Shown in pieces: positions 40,883-49,888 of a stretch of DNA of 64,000 bases (position 1 is the first letter of the stretch; every line of letters begins with the position of its first letter). This stretch comes from Pseudovibrio sp. Tun.PSC04-5.I4 (GTDB taxonomy: Bacteria; Pseudomonadota; Alphaproteobacteria; Rhizobiales; Stappiaceae), in the NCBI RefSeq assembly GCF_900104145.1, contig NZ_FNLB01000006.1:1695001-1759000 (forward strand), read 5' to 3'. The notes under the pieces were generated by a model. The model had not been told where the DNA came from. It did no database searches and worked only from the letters and a program-made list of their open reading frames with translations. The position numbers and the translations under genes were made by a program.

Positions 40883-42412
40883 TTATTGGTTAGACACTGC
40901 AGCGGCTGCATGGGCACCAAGGCCACCTGCATCAAGCGCTGCATTGTAATTTACGATAAGGGCATCAACGGACGCGGACGTCACATCCAGCACTGCTGCT
41001 GGGTAGAACCCGAAGAAGATAGTAAGAATGACCAACGGCATAAGGATCAGCTTTTCACGCCCACTCAGGTCCAACATGGACTTGAGACTTTCCTTTTCCA
41101 GCGCACCAAACACGACGCGGCGGTAAAGGAACAAAGCATAAGCAGCAGACAAGATCAAACCAGTTGCAGCAAACACCGCCACCCAAGTATTGACCTGGAA
41201 CACGCCCAGCAAGATCAGGAATTCACCAACGAAGCCAGCCGTTCCAGGCAGACCCACGTTGGCCATGGTGAAGATCATAAACACAACCGCATAACGCGGC
41301 ATGTTGTTCACGAGCCCACCATACGCCGAGATCTGTCGCGTATGCATCCTGTCGTAGATCACACCAACACACAAGAACAGAGCGCCGGAGATCAAACCGT
41401 GTGCCAGCATCATGAAGATCGCACCTTCGATACCCTGCGCATTGGCAGAGAAGATACCCATGGTCACGAAGCCCATGTGAGCAACGGATGAGTATGCGAT
41501 CAGCTTCTTGATGTCTTCCTGCGCCAACGCCACCAGTGAGGTGTAGATGATCGCCACGATAGACAGCGTGTAGATGAACGGTGCGAACATATCACTGGCA
41601 ATCGGGAACATAGGCAGGGAGAACCGAAGGAACCCGTAACCACCCATTTTCAGAAGGATCGCAGCAAGAACAACAGAACCAGCAGTTGGAGCTTCCACGT
41701 GTGCGTCAGGCAACCAGGTATGAACAGGCCACATTGGCATCTTAACTGCAAAGCTTGCAAAGAACGCCAACCACAGCCACGTCTGCATCGCCGCCGGGAA
41801 CTCACTCTCGTTGAGGAGAGTTGGAATATCCAGCGTACCAGCCTGCCAGTACATTGCCATAATAGCAGCCAACATCAGCACTGAGCCAAGCAGCGTGTAC
41901 AGGAAGAACTTGTAACTTGCATAAACGCGGCGCGGGCCACCCCAAACACCGATGATAAGGAACATCGGAATAAGGCCAGCTTCAAAGAACACGTAGAACA
42001 GAACCAGATCCAGCGAACAGAACACACCGATCATCAGTGTTTCCAGAATGAGGAAGGCGATCATGTATTCTTTTACGCGGTCCTGAATGCTTTCCCAGCT
42101 TGCAAGAATACAAAGTGGCATGAGGAAAGTCGTCAGGATCACGAACAGCATCGAAATGCCGTCAACGCCCATATGGTAGGTGAAGACCTCACCAAACCAA
42201 TTGTACTTCTCCACCATCTGGAAGTCTGGGTTCTCGTTCGTGAACCCACCCCAGATAAACAGGGAAGTGATGAATGTGAAACTCGTTGTAATCAGCGCAA
42301 CGCGCCGAATATTCGTCTTCGCATCCGGGTCGTCTCCCCGCACCAATAGGATGAAGAACACACCTATCAGCGGGAGAAACGTCGTGATGGAAAGGATGGA
42401 CCAGTCGTTCAT
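40883..42412 (-). CDS. nuoM: NADH-quinone oxidoreductase subunit M
   Basis: A 509-residue antiporter-like pump. ATG 42412 (MNDWSILSITTFLPLIGVFF) overlaps the nuoL stop as TAATG. Key segments: FYVFFEAGLIPMFLIIGVWG (Glu in helix 5), FAVKMPMWPVHTWLPDAHVE (Lys) and EDIKKLIAYSSVAHMGFVTM. Confidence 0.97.
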   Translation of the reverse strand: MNDWSILSITTFLPLIGVFFILLVRGDDPDAKTNIRRVALITTSFTFITSLFIWGGFTNENPDFQMVEKYNWFGEVFTYHMGVDGISMLFVILTTFLMPLCILASWESIQDRVKEYMIAFLILETLMIGVFCSLDLVLFYVFFEAGLIPMFLIIGVWGGPRRVYASYKFFLYTLLGSVLMLAAIMAMYWQAGTLDIPTLLNESEFPAAMQTWLWLAFFASFAVKMPMWPVHTWLPDAHVEAPTAGSVVLAAILLKMGGYGFLRFSLPMFPIASDMFAPFIYTLSIVAIIYTSLVALAQEDIKKLIAYSSVAHMGFVTMGIFSANAQGIEGAIFMMLAHGLISGALFLCVGVIYDRMHTRQISAYGGLVNNMPRYAVVFMIFTMANVGLPGTAGFVGEFLILLGVFQVNTWVAVFAATGLILSAAYALFLYRRVVFGALEKESLKSMLDLSGREKLILMPLVILTIFFGFYPAAVLDVTSASVDALIVNYNAALDAGGLGAHAAAAVSNQ

Positions 42413-44391
42413 TAATGAACTCCCCCACCGGAGAACATGGCCAGGGTGACGAAGAAGGCGACCCCGATCAACATGGCGAATGCGTAGTGATAAATGTAAC
42501 CAGACTGCAGACGAACCACCCAACCGGTAACCTGCTGCACACGAGCAGCAACACCATCAGGACCAAATCCATCGATAACAGTGCCATCACCGCGTTTCCA
42601 CAGGAAGCGGCCAAGAGCCAGGCTCGGTTTCACGAAGAGGAAGTCGTAGAGTTCGTCGAAGTACCACTTGTTCAGCAAGAACAGATAAACAGGCTTGTGG
42701 CGCTCTGCCAATTTCTTCGGCATGTCTGGTTTAGCGACGTAGAAGAGGTAGGCGAGAAGGAAACCACCAGCCATTGCAAGCCAAGGTGAAAGCTTCACCA
42801 GCCAATGAACATGGTGCATTTCTGCAATGACTTCCAATTCACCGCTGGTACCACCAAACACGTTCTTCCAGAAGCTGAGGTAATCCGCACCAATAAAGGC
42901 TTCTTTGAACACCATACCTGCAAAAGCAGCACCAAGTGCAAGAAGCAGCAATGGCACAAGCATAACCCAAGGGCTCTCGTGGATGTGTTTGATCACATCA
43001 ACTGAAGCGCGAGTTTTACCGTGGAACGTCATGAACACCAGACGCCAGCTGTAGAAGCTGGTCAACGCAGCAGCCAGAACAGTCGCCCAGAAGGCATACC
43101 CAGCAAACATGTTTTGACTGACATAAGCTGCTTCAATGATCGCATCTTTAGAGATGAAGCCCGCAGTACCAATGTAGGTGAATGGAATACCGAAACCGGT
43201 AAGAGCCAGCGTACCAATCATCATGGTCCAGTAGGTCACTGGAATGTGCTTACGCAGACCACCCATCTTGCGCATGTCCTGCTCGTCAGACACTGAGTGA
43301 ATAACGGAACCTGCGCATAAGAACAGCAGTGCCTTAAAGAAGGCGTGCGTGAACAGGTGGAATATCGCCACTCCATACGCACCAACGCCAAGTGCAACAA
43401 ACATATAACCCAGCTGCGAACAGGTGGAATATGCGATTACGCGCTTGATGTCGTTTTGAACACACCCAATGGTCGCTGCAAAGAATGCCGTTGTCGCTCC
43501 AACGAACGTCACAACAGTCAGTGCATTTGGCGCAAGTTCAAAGATTGGCGCAAGACGCGCAACCATGAACACACCAGCCGTCACCATAGTCGCTGCATGG
43601 ATCAGCGCGGAAACAGGCGTAGGGCCTTCCATCGCATCCGGCAGCCAGGTGTGCAGCAAGAACTGAGCTGACTTACCCATCGCACCCATAAAGAGCAGCA
43701 GACAGACAACTGTCAGAGCCGCTTCAGGCATCAGGTCGTAGCCAAGGAAGTTCAAAACAGGTTCCGTACCCTGAATGAAGACATCGCCGCTACTGAAGAT
43801 CGATGTGAAGTCGATTGAACCATATAGGTAGAACACGCCGAAGATGCCAAGCGCAAAACCAAAGTCACCCACGCGGTTGACGATGAAAGCTTTCATCGCA
43901 GCAGCGTTTGCAGATGGTTTTTTGTACCAGAAGCCGATCAGCAGGTACGATGCAAGACCAACGCCTTCCCAACCAAAGAACATTTGCAGCAAGTCATCAG
44001 AGGTGACCAGTGCCAACATTGAGAAGGTAAAGAAGGACAGGTAAGCAAAGAACCGAGGACGGTGCGGGTCATGGTGCATGTAACCAATTGAATAGATATG
44101 AACCAGACAAGAAACTGAGTTCACCACCACCAGCATCACTGCTGTGAGTGTATCTACGCGAATTGTCCAACTAACCGACAGATCCCCAGAGGTGATCCAA
44201 CGGAAAATAGGCTCAATCCTTGTGGTTTCTGACCCAAGACCGAATTGAAAAAACACCACCCACGAAAGAAGGGCTGCGACTATCATAAAGCCGCTGGTTA
44301 TGTACTCGCTGGCTTTGACCCCAAGCCGATTGCCGAATAGCCCGACAATCAGGAAGCCAAGCAACGGCAGAAAAACGATTGCTGAAAACAT
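42412..44391 (-). CDS. nuoL: NADH-quinone oxidoreductase subunit L
   Basis: A 659-residue pump with the long lateral helix. Core segments: FFGWEGVGLASYLLIGFWYK, GAMGKSAQFLLHTWLPDAME and CVQNDIKRVIAYSTCSQLGY. The C-terminal part (residues ~540-640) is the amphipathic lateral arm and last helix. 7 bp behind nuoK. Confidence 0.97.
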   Translation of the reverse strand: MFSAIVFLPLLGFLIVGLFGNRLGVKASEYITSGFMIVAALLSWVVFFQFGLGSETTRIEPIFRWITSGDLSVSWTIRVDTLTAVMLVVVNSVSCLVHIYSIGYMHHDPHRPRFFAYLSFFTFSMLALVTSDDLLQMFFGWEGVGLASYLLIGFWYKKPSANAAAMKAFIVNRVGDFGFALGIFGVFYLYGSIDFTSIFSSGDVFIQGTEPVLNFLGYDLMPEAALTVVCLLLFMGAMGKSAQFLLHTWLPDAMEGPTPVSALIHAATMVTAGVFMVARLAPIFELAPNALTVVTFVGATTAFFAATIGCVQNDIKRVIAYSTCSQLGYMFVALGVGAYGVAIFHLFTHAFFKALLFLCAGSVIHSVSDEQDMRKMGGLRKHIPVTYWTMMIGTLALTGFGIPFTYIGTAGFISKDAIIEAAYVSQNMFAGYAFWATVLAAALTSFYSWRLVFMTFHGKTRASVDVIKHIHESPWVMLVPLLLLALGAAFAGMVFKEAFIGADYLSFWKNVFGGTSGELEVIAEMHHVHWLVKLSPWLAMAGGFLLAYLFYVAKPDMPKKLAERHKPVYLFLLNKWYFDELYDFLFVKPSLALGRFLWKRGDGTVIDGFGPDGVAARVQQVTGWVVRLQSGYIYHYAFAMLIGVAFFVTLAMFSGGGVH

Positions 44392-44398
44392 CCGCCCC

Positions 44399-44707
44399 TC
44401 AGCCTTTCATCATATTGATGTCTTCCACGGCAATAGAGCCGCGGTTACGGAAGTAAACAACCAAGATAGCAAGGCCAATGGCCGCCTCTGCAGCTGCAAC
44501 GGTTAGCACCAGGAGCGCAAAGATCTGACCAACCATGTCCTGCATGAAGTAGGAGAACGCCACTAGGTTGATATTAACTGCGAGCAAAAGGAGCTCGATA
44601 GACATCAGGATCACGATGACGTTCTTTCGGTTAAGAAAGATGCCAAAGATCCCAATGGTGAATAGGATCGCTGCGACCCCGAGATAATGCGCAATGCCAA
44701 TTTCCAT
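44399..44707 (-). CDS. nuoK: NADH-quinone oxidoreductase subunit K
   Basis: A 102-residue protein with three membrane helices. It has the conserved NRKNVIVILMSIELLLLAVN, with Glu in the middle helix, and AAEAAIGLAILVVYFRNRGS with the second membrane Glu. These residues carry protons in the E-channel. 112 bp separate it from nuoJ. Confidence 0.96.
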   Translation of the reverse strand: MEIGIAHYLGVAAILFTIGIFGIFLNRKNVIVILMSIELLLLAVNINLVAFSYFMQDMVGQIFALLVLTVAAAEAAIGLAILVVYFRNRGSIAVEDINMMKG

Positions 44708-44818
44708 GGGCGCCTCTCAGTGCTCCCCGTGTTCTATTCAAACTCCGAAGAAAAAGCCTTTTTGCAAAGGCACTCTCTCCGGATCGGATTAAGGTTTAAG
44801 ACCCGCGACATGCGTGCC

Positions 44819-45433
44819 TTATAGTCCTTTGCCACTTTCAACTTTGACCACTTCAATAGCGGTCTCAGGACGACGGGCAACCTGCTCAGAAATATTCTGA
44901 CGGCGAACGCCCGGCTTGTGACGAAGTGTCAATACAATCGCACCGATCATTGCAACCAGCAGCACCAGACCAGAAACTTGGAACCAGTAGATGTAGCGGG
45001 TGTAAAGCAACTCACCGATAGCGGCGATATTCTGTGTTTGCTCAACGGGAGGAGTTGGAGCAGCCCCCTCGCCCAGCATTCCTGGAGCAATAACCCAGCC
45101 ACTGACAACCATCAGAAGCTCGGCCAGCAGAATCAAACCAATCAGCGCACCGATTGGCAAATACTGCAAAAAGCCTTGGCGCATCTCGGCGAAATCAACA
45201 TCCAGCATCATGACCACGAACAGGAACAGCACCATGACGGCTCCCACGTAGACAACAACCAGAAGCATCGCCAGATACTCCGCACCTATCAGTACAAACA
45301 ACCCGGCTGCATTAAAGAAGCACAGGATGAGGAACAGCACTGAGTGAACCGGATTGCGTGATGCAACCACCATGAAGGCAGAGGCCACCGCAAGTGCGGC
45401 AAACAGATAGAAAAACAGGGCCTGCAGAACCAT
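44819..45433 (-). CDS. nuoJ: NADH-quinone oxidoreductase subunit J
   Basis: A 204-residue subunit with five membrane helices. The pattern NPVHSVLFLILCFFNAAGLF, followed by LLVVVYVGAVMVLFLFVVMM, is conserved, including the pi-bulge helix 3 that takes part in coupling. It has a basic, likely cytoplasmic tail (RHKPGVRRQNISEQVARR). Confidence 0.96.
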   Translation of the reverse strand: MVLQALFFYLFAALAVASAFMVVASRNPVHSVLFLILCFFNAAGLFVLIGAEYLAMLLVVVYVGAVMVLFLFVVMMLDVDFAEMRQGFLQYLPIGALIGLILLAELLMVVSGWVIAPGMLGEGAAPTPPVEQTQNIAAIGELLYTRYIYWFQVSGLVLLVAMIGAIVLTLRHKPGVRRQNISEQVARRPETAIEVVKVESGKGL

Positions 45434-45511
45434 TGTTAAGGTTGCCTTTGTCCTATTGTTTCGTCCCGCCAGACCCGAAGATCATAACCGGACAAATCCT
45501 ACTCCACCGCC

Positions 45512-46000
45512 TCAGCGGTAAGGAGCATCCAATTCAATATTGCGAGCGATTTCACGCTCCCAGCGATCTCCATTCGTCAGCAGTTTGTCCTTATCGTAGA
45601 ACAACTCCTCACGCGTTTCGGTCGCAAATTCAAAATTCGGGCCTTCAACGATCGCGTCAACTGGGCACGCTTCCTGACAAAAACCGCAATAGATGCATTT
45701 GGTCATATCAAGGTCGTAACGTGTAGTCCGGCGCGTCCCATCATTACGGCGCGGTCCAGCTTCAATCGTGATGGCTTGCGCAGGGCAGATCGCTTCACAC
45801 AGCTTACAAGCAATGCAGCGCTCTTCTCCGTTCGGATACCGGCGCAATGCGTGTTCCCCGCGAAAACGCGGACTTACAGCACCCTTTTCAAAGGGATAGT
45901 TAAGCGTCGGCTTTGGCTTGAAGAAGTAACGCATGGCGAGAAAAAACGCCGATACGAACTCCTTCAACAGCAACGACTTTGCGGCCTGTCCCAGTCCCAT
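45512..46000 (-). CDS. nuoI: NADH-quinone oxidoreductase subunit I
   Basis: A 162-residue subunit holding clusters N6a and N6b. Two CxxCxxCxxxCP motifs are seen: CIACKLCEAICPAQAI and CIYCGFCQEACPVDAI. ATG 46000 (MGLGQAAKSLLLKEFVSAFF) fits the family start; the in-frame TTG nine codons upstream is less likely. Confidence 0.96.
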   Translation of the reverse strand: MGLGQAAKSLLLKEFVSAFFLAMRYFFKPKPTLNYPFEKGAVSPRFRGEHALRRYPNGEERCIACKLCEAICPAQAITIEAGPRRNDGTRRTTRYDLDMTKCIYCGFCQEACPVDAIVEGPNFEFATETREELFYDKDKLLTNGDRWEREIARNIELDAPYR

Positions 46001-46124
46001 AGCCTTTACAGCCTTTTCCTTGATCAACCGTACCCAGGTGGCACAGCAGATCGATTACAATCCATGAGAACACCTGCACACTCCATAAAAGTCATACACG
46101 GTTCTCGTTACCCATTTGCCTCAC

Positions 46125-46361
46125 TTATGGAACAAGTTCTGATCCGGCGAGGTATCCTATAATCGGGATCCCGATTATCGTCAGGGCAAAAATGAGTTTG
46201 CGGATCGTAGGTTCCGCCAGCTCAACCCAACCATTCACAGTTGGGTCCAGCTCTTTCCGTTTGGTGACGGCCGCCTGCAGAAATCCAAGAAGAAGTCTGT
46301 AGTTCAGCCAACCCAAATAAATTCCAAGCACACCGCCGATCATACCAGCGATAGAGATCAT
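46125..46361 (-). CDS. Small two-helix membrane protein inside the nuo operon
   Basis: A 78-residue protein, ATG at 46361 overlapping the nuoH stop as ATGA, so it is translated together with nuoH. The first helix is at residues ~1-22 (MISIAGMIGGVLGIYLGWLN), the second at ~57-74 (LIFALTIIGIPIIGYLAGSE), joined by a charged loop. It is no standard subunit. It could be a lineage-specific assembly factor or accessory subunit of complex I; the function is unknown. Confidence 0.8.
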   Translation of the reverse strand: MISIAGMIGGVLGIYLGWLNYRLLLGFLQAAVTKRKELDPTVNGWVELAEPTIRKLIFALTIIGIPIIGYLAGSELVP

Positions 46362-47428
46362 GCTCCAAAACCACCGACTGGTGGGGTCCAGCCCATGAAC
46401 ATCAGCACGAAGGCAACGATAAACACCATAGCAAGTGACAGCGGCAGGAAGACTTTCCAACCCAAACGCATCAACTGGTCATACCGGTAGCGAGGGACCA
46501 TTGCCTTTGCCATGGAGATGAAGAAGAACACCAACAGTGATTTCAACAAGAACCAAATAACACCAGGAACCCAGGTGAACGGTACAAGATCAACCGGAGG
46601 CAACCAACCACCCATAAACAGGATCGTCATCAGGGAACACATCAAAGCGATAGCGACGTATTCACCAAGCATGAACATCATGTAGGGTGTGGAACCGTAT
46701 TCAACCATGAAGCCAGCAACCAGCTCAGATTCTGCTTCCGCAAGATCGAATGGCGGACGGTTTGTTTCAGCAAGTGCGGAAACAAAGAACACCACGAACA
46801 TTGGGAAAAGCGGCAACCAAAACCAGTTCAGGAATGTGAGCCACGGCACACCAAGTGCATGAGCCAAACCGCGTGCTTGCTGTGCGTACACGATCTCGGT
46901 CAGGTTCAACGACCCGACACAGAGCAGAACGGTCACAATAACAAAGCCGATAGAAACCTCATAGGAAACCATCTGCGCCGCAGCACGAAGCGCTGACAAG
47001 AACGGGTATTTGGAGTTGGATGCCCAACCTGCAATGATTACGCCATAAACTCCAAGGGAGCTGATCGCGAACACGTACAAAATACCAACGTTAATGTTTG
47101 CAATCGCCCAACCATCAGCAACCGGGATAACCACCCATGCAGCAAGGGCAAGAACCACTGTCACCAGCGGTGCAAACAAAAATAGAAACTTATCCGATCC
47201 AGACGGGATCACTGGCTCTTTCAAAACGAATTTCAAAAGATCAGCAAAACTCTGCAGCAAGCCCCAGGGGCCAACCACGTTTGGACCACGACGGATCTGA
47301 ACAGCAGCCCAGATCTTACGATCTGCATAAAGAATATAAGCAACGATCAGCAGCAGCACGACCATCAACAACAAGCTCTGGAAGAGCATGACGATCAGCG
47401 GCCAACCATAATCCCAGAAAAAATCCAT
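46358..47428 (-). CDS. nuoH: NADH-quinone oxidoreductase subunit H
   Basis: A 356-residue membrane subunit at the quinone site. ATG 47428 (MDFFWDYGWPLIVMLFQSLL). Conserved blocks: YADRKIWAAVQIRRGPNVVG, SNSKYPFLSALRAAAQMVSY with EVSIGF, and AETNRPPFDLAEAESELVAG, which forms the acidic quinone loop. Confidence 0.97.
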   Translation of the reverse strand: MDFFWDYGWPLIVMLFQSLLLMVVLLLIVAYILYADRKIWAAVQIRRGPNVVGPWGLLQSFADLLKFVLKEPVIPSGSDKFLFLFAPLVTVVLALAAWVVIPVADGWAIANINVGILYVFAISSLGVYGVIIAGWASNSKYPFLSALRAAAQMVSYEVSIGFVIVTVLLCVGSLNLTEIVYAQQARGLAHALGVPWLTFLNWFWLPLFPMFVVFFVSALAETNRPPFDLAEAESELVAGFMVEYGSTPYMMFMLGEYVAIALMCSLMTILFMGGWLPPVDLVPFTWVPGVIWFLLKSLLVFFFISMAKAMVPRYRYDQLMRLGWKVFLPLSLAMVFIVAFVLMFMGWTPPVGGFGA

Positions 47429-47441
47429 ACTCACCGTCCCC

Positions 47442-49538
47442 CTATTCCGCCGCCTCAGCTCTGCGTTGCGTGGCAAGTGCAGAACACTCGGCCATCACCG
47501 CTGAAGCTCGGGCAATCGGGTTGGTTAGATAAAAATCACTGAATGCCTGTGCAAAGCCAGCACCACTCATGTTGCCACCAACAGCGGAAAGCTTGGAAAC
47601 ATCCGAAGCCACGCCTTTAGCGATGCAACCGGCATTGGCCATATGAGGCACTGCCTTGAAAAGAGCGCTGCGCAATTGCGCAAAACTGTTAAACGCCAGA
47701 GGCTGACCAAATGCACCAGAAAGTGCACGAATAATCGCCCAGTCTTCGCGCGCATCACCCGGAGGGAATGCGGCCCGAGCAGCAAGCTGCACACGACCTT
47801 CCAGGTTCACATAAGTCCCTGGTTTTTCGGTGTAGGCCGCAGCCGGGAGAATTACGTCAGCGCGGTGTGCACCGCGATCACCGTGCGTACCGATGTAAAC
47901 GACGAACGCATCCCCGAAGGAAGACATGTCCAGTTCATCTGCACCAAGCAAGAACACAACTTCAACATCACCCTTGGCAGCTGCATCCTGAATACCGCCG
48001 GTATTCAGACCGCCCTCACCCGGAACAAACCCGAGATCAAGACCACCAACACGGCTTGCAGCGGTGTGCAGAACGTTAAAGCCGTTCCACTCTTCGCTGA
48101 CTGCACCAACGCTTTCTGCCAGCTTTGCAGCAGCAGAAAGAACAGCAGCACCGTCATCGCGTGCAATCGCGCCTTCACCAACGATGATCATCGGCTTTTT
48201 CGCGTTTTTCAGCACCTGTGCAAATGCGTGTTTGCCAGAAGCAATGTCAGCAAGTGTATCAGGGCCTGCACCGAGGTATTCACTGTCAAAGGTCAGGTCT
48301 ACCGGCTGGCCAATCACGCCAACTTTGAGAGCGCCCTGACGCCATGTCTTGCGGATACGAGCATTAAGCACTGGCGCTTCTATACGTGGATTTGCGCCCA
48401 CAAGCAGAATCGCGTCAGCATCTTCAATGCCTTCCACGGAAGTATTGAACAAATAAGTTGTCCGGCCAAGAGATGGGTCAAGCTGAGCACCATCCTGACG
48501 ACAATCCATATTTGCACTGCCCAAAGAGCTCATCAGAGCCTTCATGGCAAATAGATCTTCAACAGAAGCAAGGTCACCAGCAATCGCGGCAGTTTTGGAA
48601 CCGCCAGCAGCTTTGACCTTTGACGCAACCGCGTTCAGCGCGTCAGACCAGCTTGCAGGAGCAAGTGTTCCGTTCTGCTTCACATAGGGGCGATCCAGAC
48701 GCTGTGTCTTCAAACCATCCCAGATGAAACGGGTTTTATCGGAAATCCATTCCTCGTTCACCGCCTCGTTCAAACGAGGCATAATGCGCATGACTTCCCT
48801 GCCGCGTGTATCAACACGGATAGCGGAGCCAAGAGCATCCATCACGTCGACGCTTTCTGTCTTCACCAATTCCCATGGACGAGCGTTGAACTCGTAAGGG
48901 CGGGAAGTCAAAGCACCAACGGGACACAGGTCAATCACGTTGCCCTGCAGCTCGGAGGAAAGCGCTTCTTCAAGGTATGTGGTGATTTCAGCATCTTCAC
49001 CGCGGCCAATCAGCCCCAGCTCAGCAACACCGGCAACCTCAGTGGTAAAGCGAACACAACGGGTGCAGTGAATGCAGCGTGTCATGATCGTTTTAACGAG
49101 CGGGCCAATGTCTTTATTCTCAACCGCACGCTTGTTTTCAGCATAACGGGAACTATCTACACCATAAGCCATGGCCTGATCCTGAAGATCACACTCACCG
49201 CCTTGGTCACAGATAGGGCAATCGAGCGGGTGGTTGATCAGGAGAAACTCCATCACACCTTCACGCGCTTTTTTCACCATAGGAGATTTCGTAAAGACCT
49301 GTGGTGGCTGCCCTTCCGGACCGGGACGTAGATCGCGCACGCCCATTGCACAAGAGGCAACCGGCTTAGGCGGTCCGCCCTTTACTTCCACAAGGCACAT
49401 GCGGCAGTTACCAGCTACAGAGAGCCGGTCATGATAACAGAACCGTGGAATTTCCGCGCCGGCCTCTTCACAGGCCTGCATAACGGTATAATCCGCAGGA
49501 ACTTCAATTTCTTTGCCGTCGACGACAATCTTGGTCAT
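47442..49538 (-). CDS. nuoG: NADH-quinone oxidoreductase subunit G
   Basis: A 698-residue iron-sulfur subunit. N-terminal 2Fe-2S ligands in CYHDRLSVAGNCRMC, the His-ligated N5 cluster in HPLDCPICDQGGECDLQ, and N4 in RCIHCTRCVRF; the molybdopterin-like domain follows from residue ~220. The N7 ligands found in some bacteria were not seen, as in mitochondria. Overlaps the pentapeptide gene as ATGA. Confidence 0.97.
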   Translation of the reverse strand: MTKIVVDGKEIEVPADYTVMQACEEAGAEIPRFCYHDRLSVAGNCRMCLVEVKGGPPKPVASCAMGVRDLRPGPEGQPPQVFTKSPMVKKAREGVMEFLLINHPLDCPICDQGGECDLQDQAMAYGVDSSRYAENKRAVENKDIGPLVKTIMTRCIHCTRCVRFTTEVAGVAELGLIGRGEDAEITTYLEEALSSELQGNVIDLCPVGALTSRPYEFNARPWELVKTESVDVMDALGSAIRVDTRGREVMRIMPRLNEAVNEEWISDKTRFIWDGLKTQRLDRPYVKQNGTLAPASWSDALNAVASKVKAAGGSKTAAIAGDLASVEDLFAMKALMSSLGSANMDCRQDGAQLDPSLGRTTYLFNTSVEGIEDADAILLVGANPRIEAPVLNARIRKTWRQGALKVGVIGQPVDLTFDSEYLGAGPDTLADIASGKHAFAQVLKNAKKPMIIVGEGAIARDDGAAVLSAAAKLAESVGAVSEEWNGFNVLHTAASRVGGLDLGFVPGEGGLNTGGIQDAAAKGDVEVVFLLGADELDMSSFGDAFVVYIGTHGDRGAHRADVILPAAAYTEKPGTYVNLEGRVQLAARAAFPPGDAREDWAIIRALSGAFGQPLAFNSFAQLRSALFKAVPHMANAGCIAKGVASDVSKLSAVGGNMSGAGFAQAFSDFYLTNPIARASAVMAECSALATQRRAEAAE

Positions 49539-49885
49539 GCGTTGGCGTCCTCACCCTTTGCTTCTTTAGCCCGATAAGCCTCAAGAAGCTCAGTAACTTC
49601 AATTCCATCAATGGTCATGCCATCAAGCCGGCAGCTGTTCAGCTGAGCGCCAGCCATATTGGCATTTTTCAGGATCAGCCCAGAAAGATTGACCTTCTCG
49701 ACTGACCAACCAGAAAGGTTTGCATCCAAGATGGACCAGCCTGAAAAGTTCACATCTGTAATGCGCGCACCAGACAAGTTCACGTTATTGAAAGAGCAAC
49801 CGGAAAGATTGCAGTTATCAAACACAGAACCGGAAAGATCACTCTCACTCACGTCCAGACGTTTTTTCTCAGCGCTGATCTTCAT
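49535..49885 (-). CDS. Pentapeptide-repeat protein inside the nuo operon
   Basis: A 116-residue protein between nuoF and nuoG; it is 3 bp behind nuoF and its stop overlaps the nuoG start. Residues ~10-90 form about 16 pentapeptide repeats of the A(D/N)LSG form (DLSGSVFDNCNLSGCSFNNV, NLSGARITDVNFSGWSILDA), which would fold into a short right-handed beta helix. The end is a charged helix (LLEAYRAKEAKGEDANA). Not a known complex I subunit. It may help assembly; the role is unknown. Confidence 0.9.
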   Translation of the reverse strand: MKISAEKKRLDVSESDLSGSVFDNCNLSGCSFNNVNLSGARITDVNFSGWSILDANLSGWSVEKVNLSGLILKNANMAGAQLNSCRLDGMTIDGIEVTELLEAYRAKEAKGEDANA

Positions 49886-49888
49886 CTC

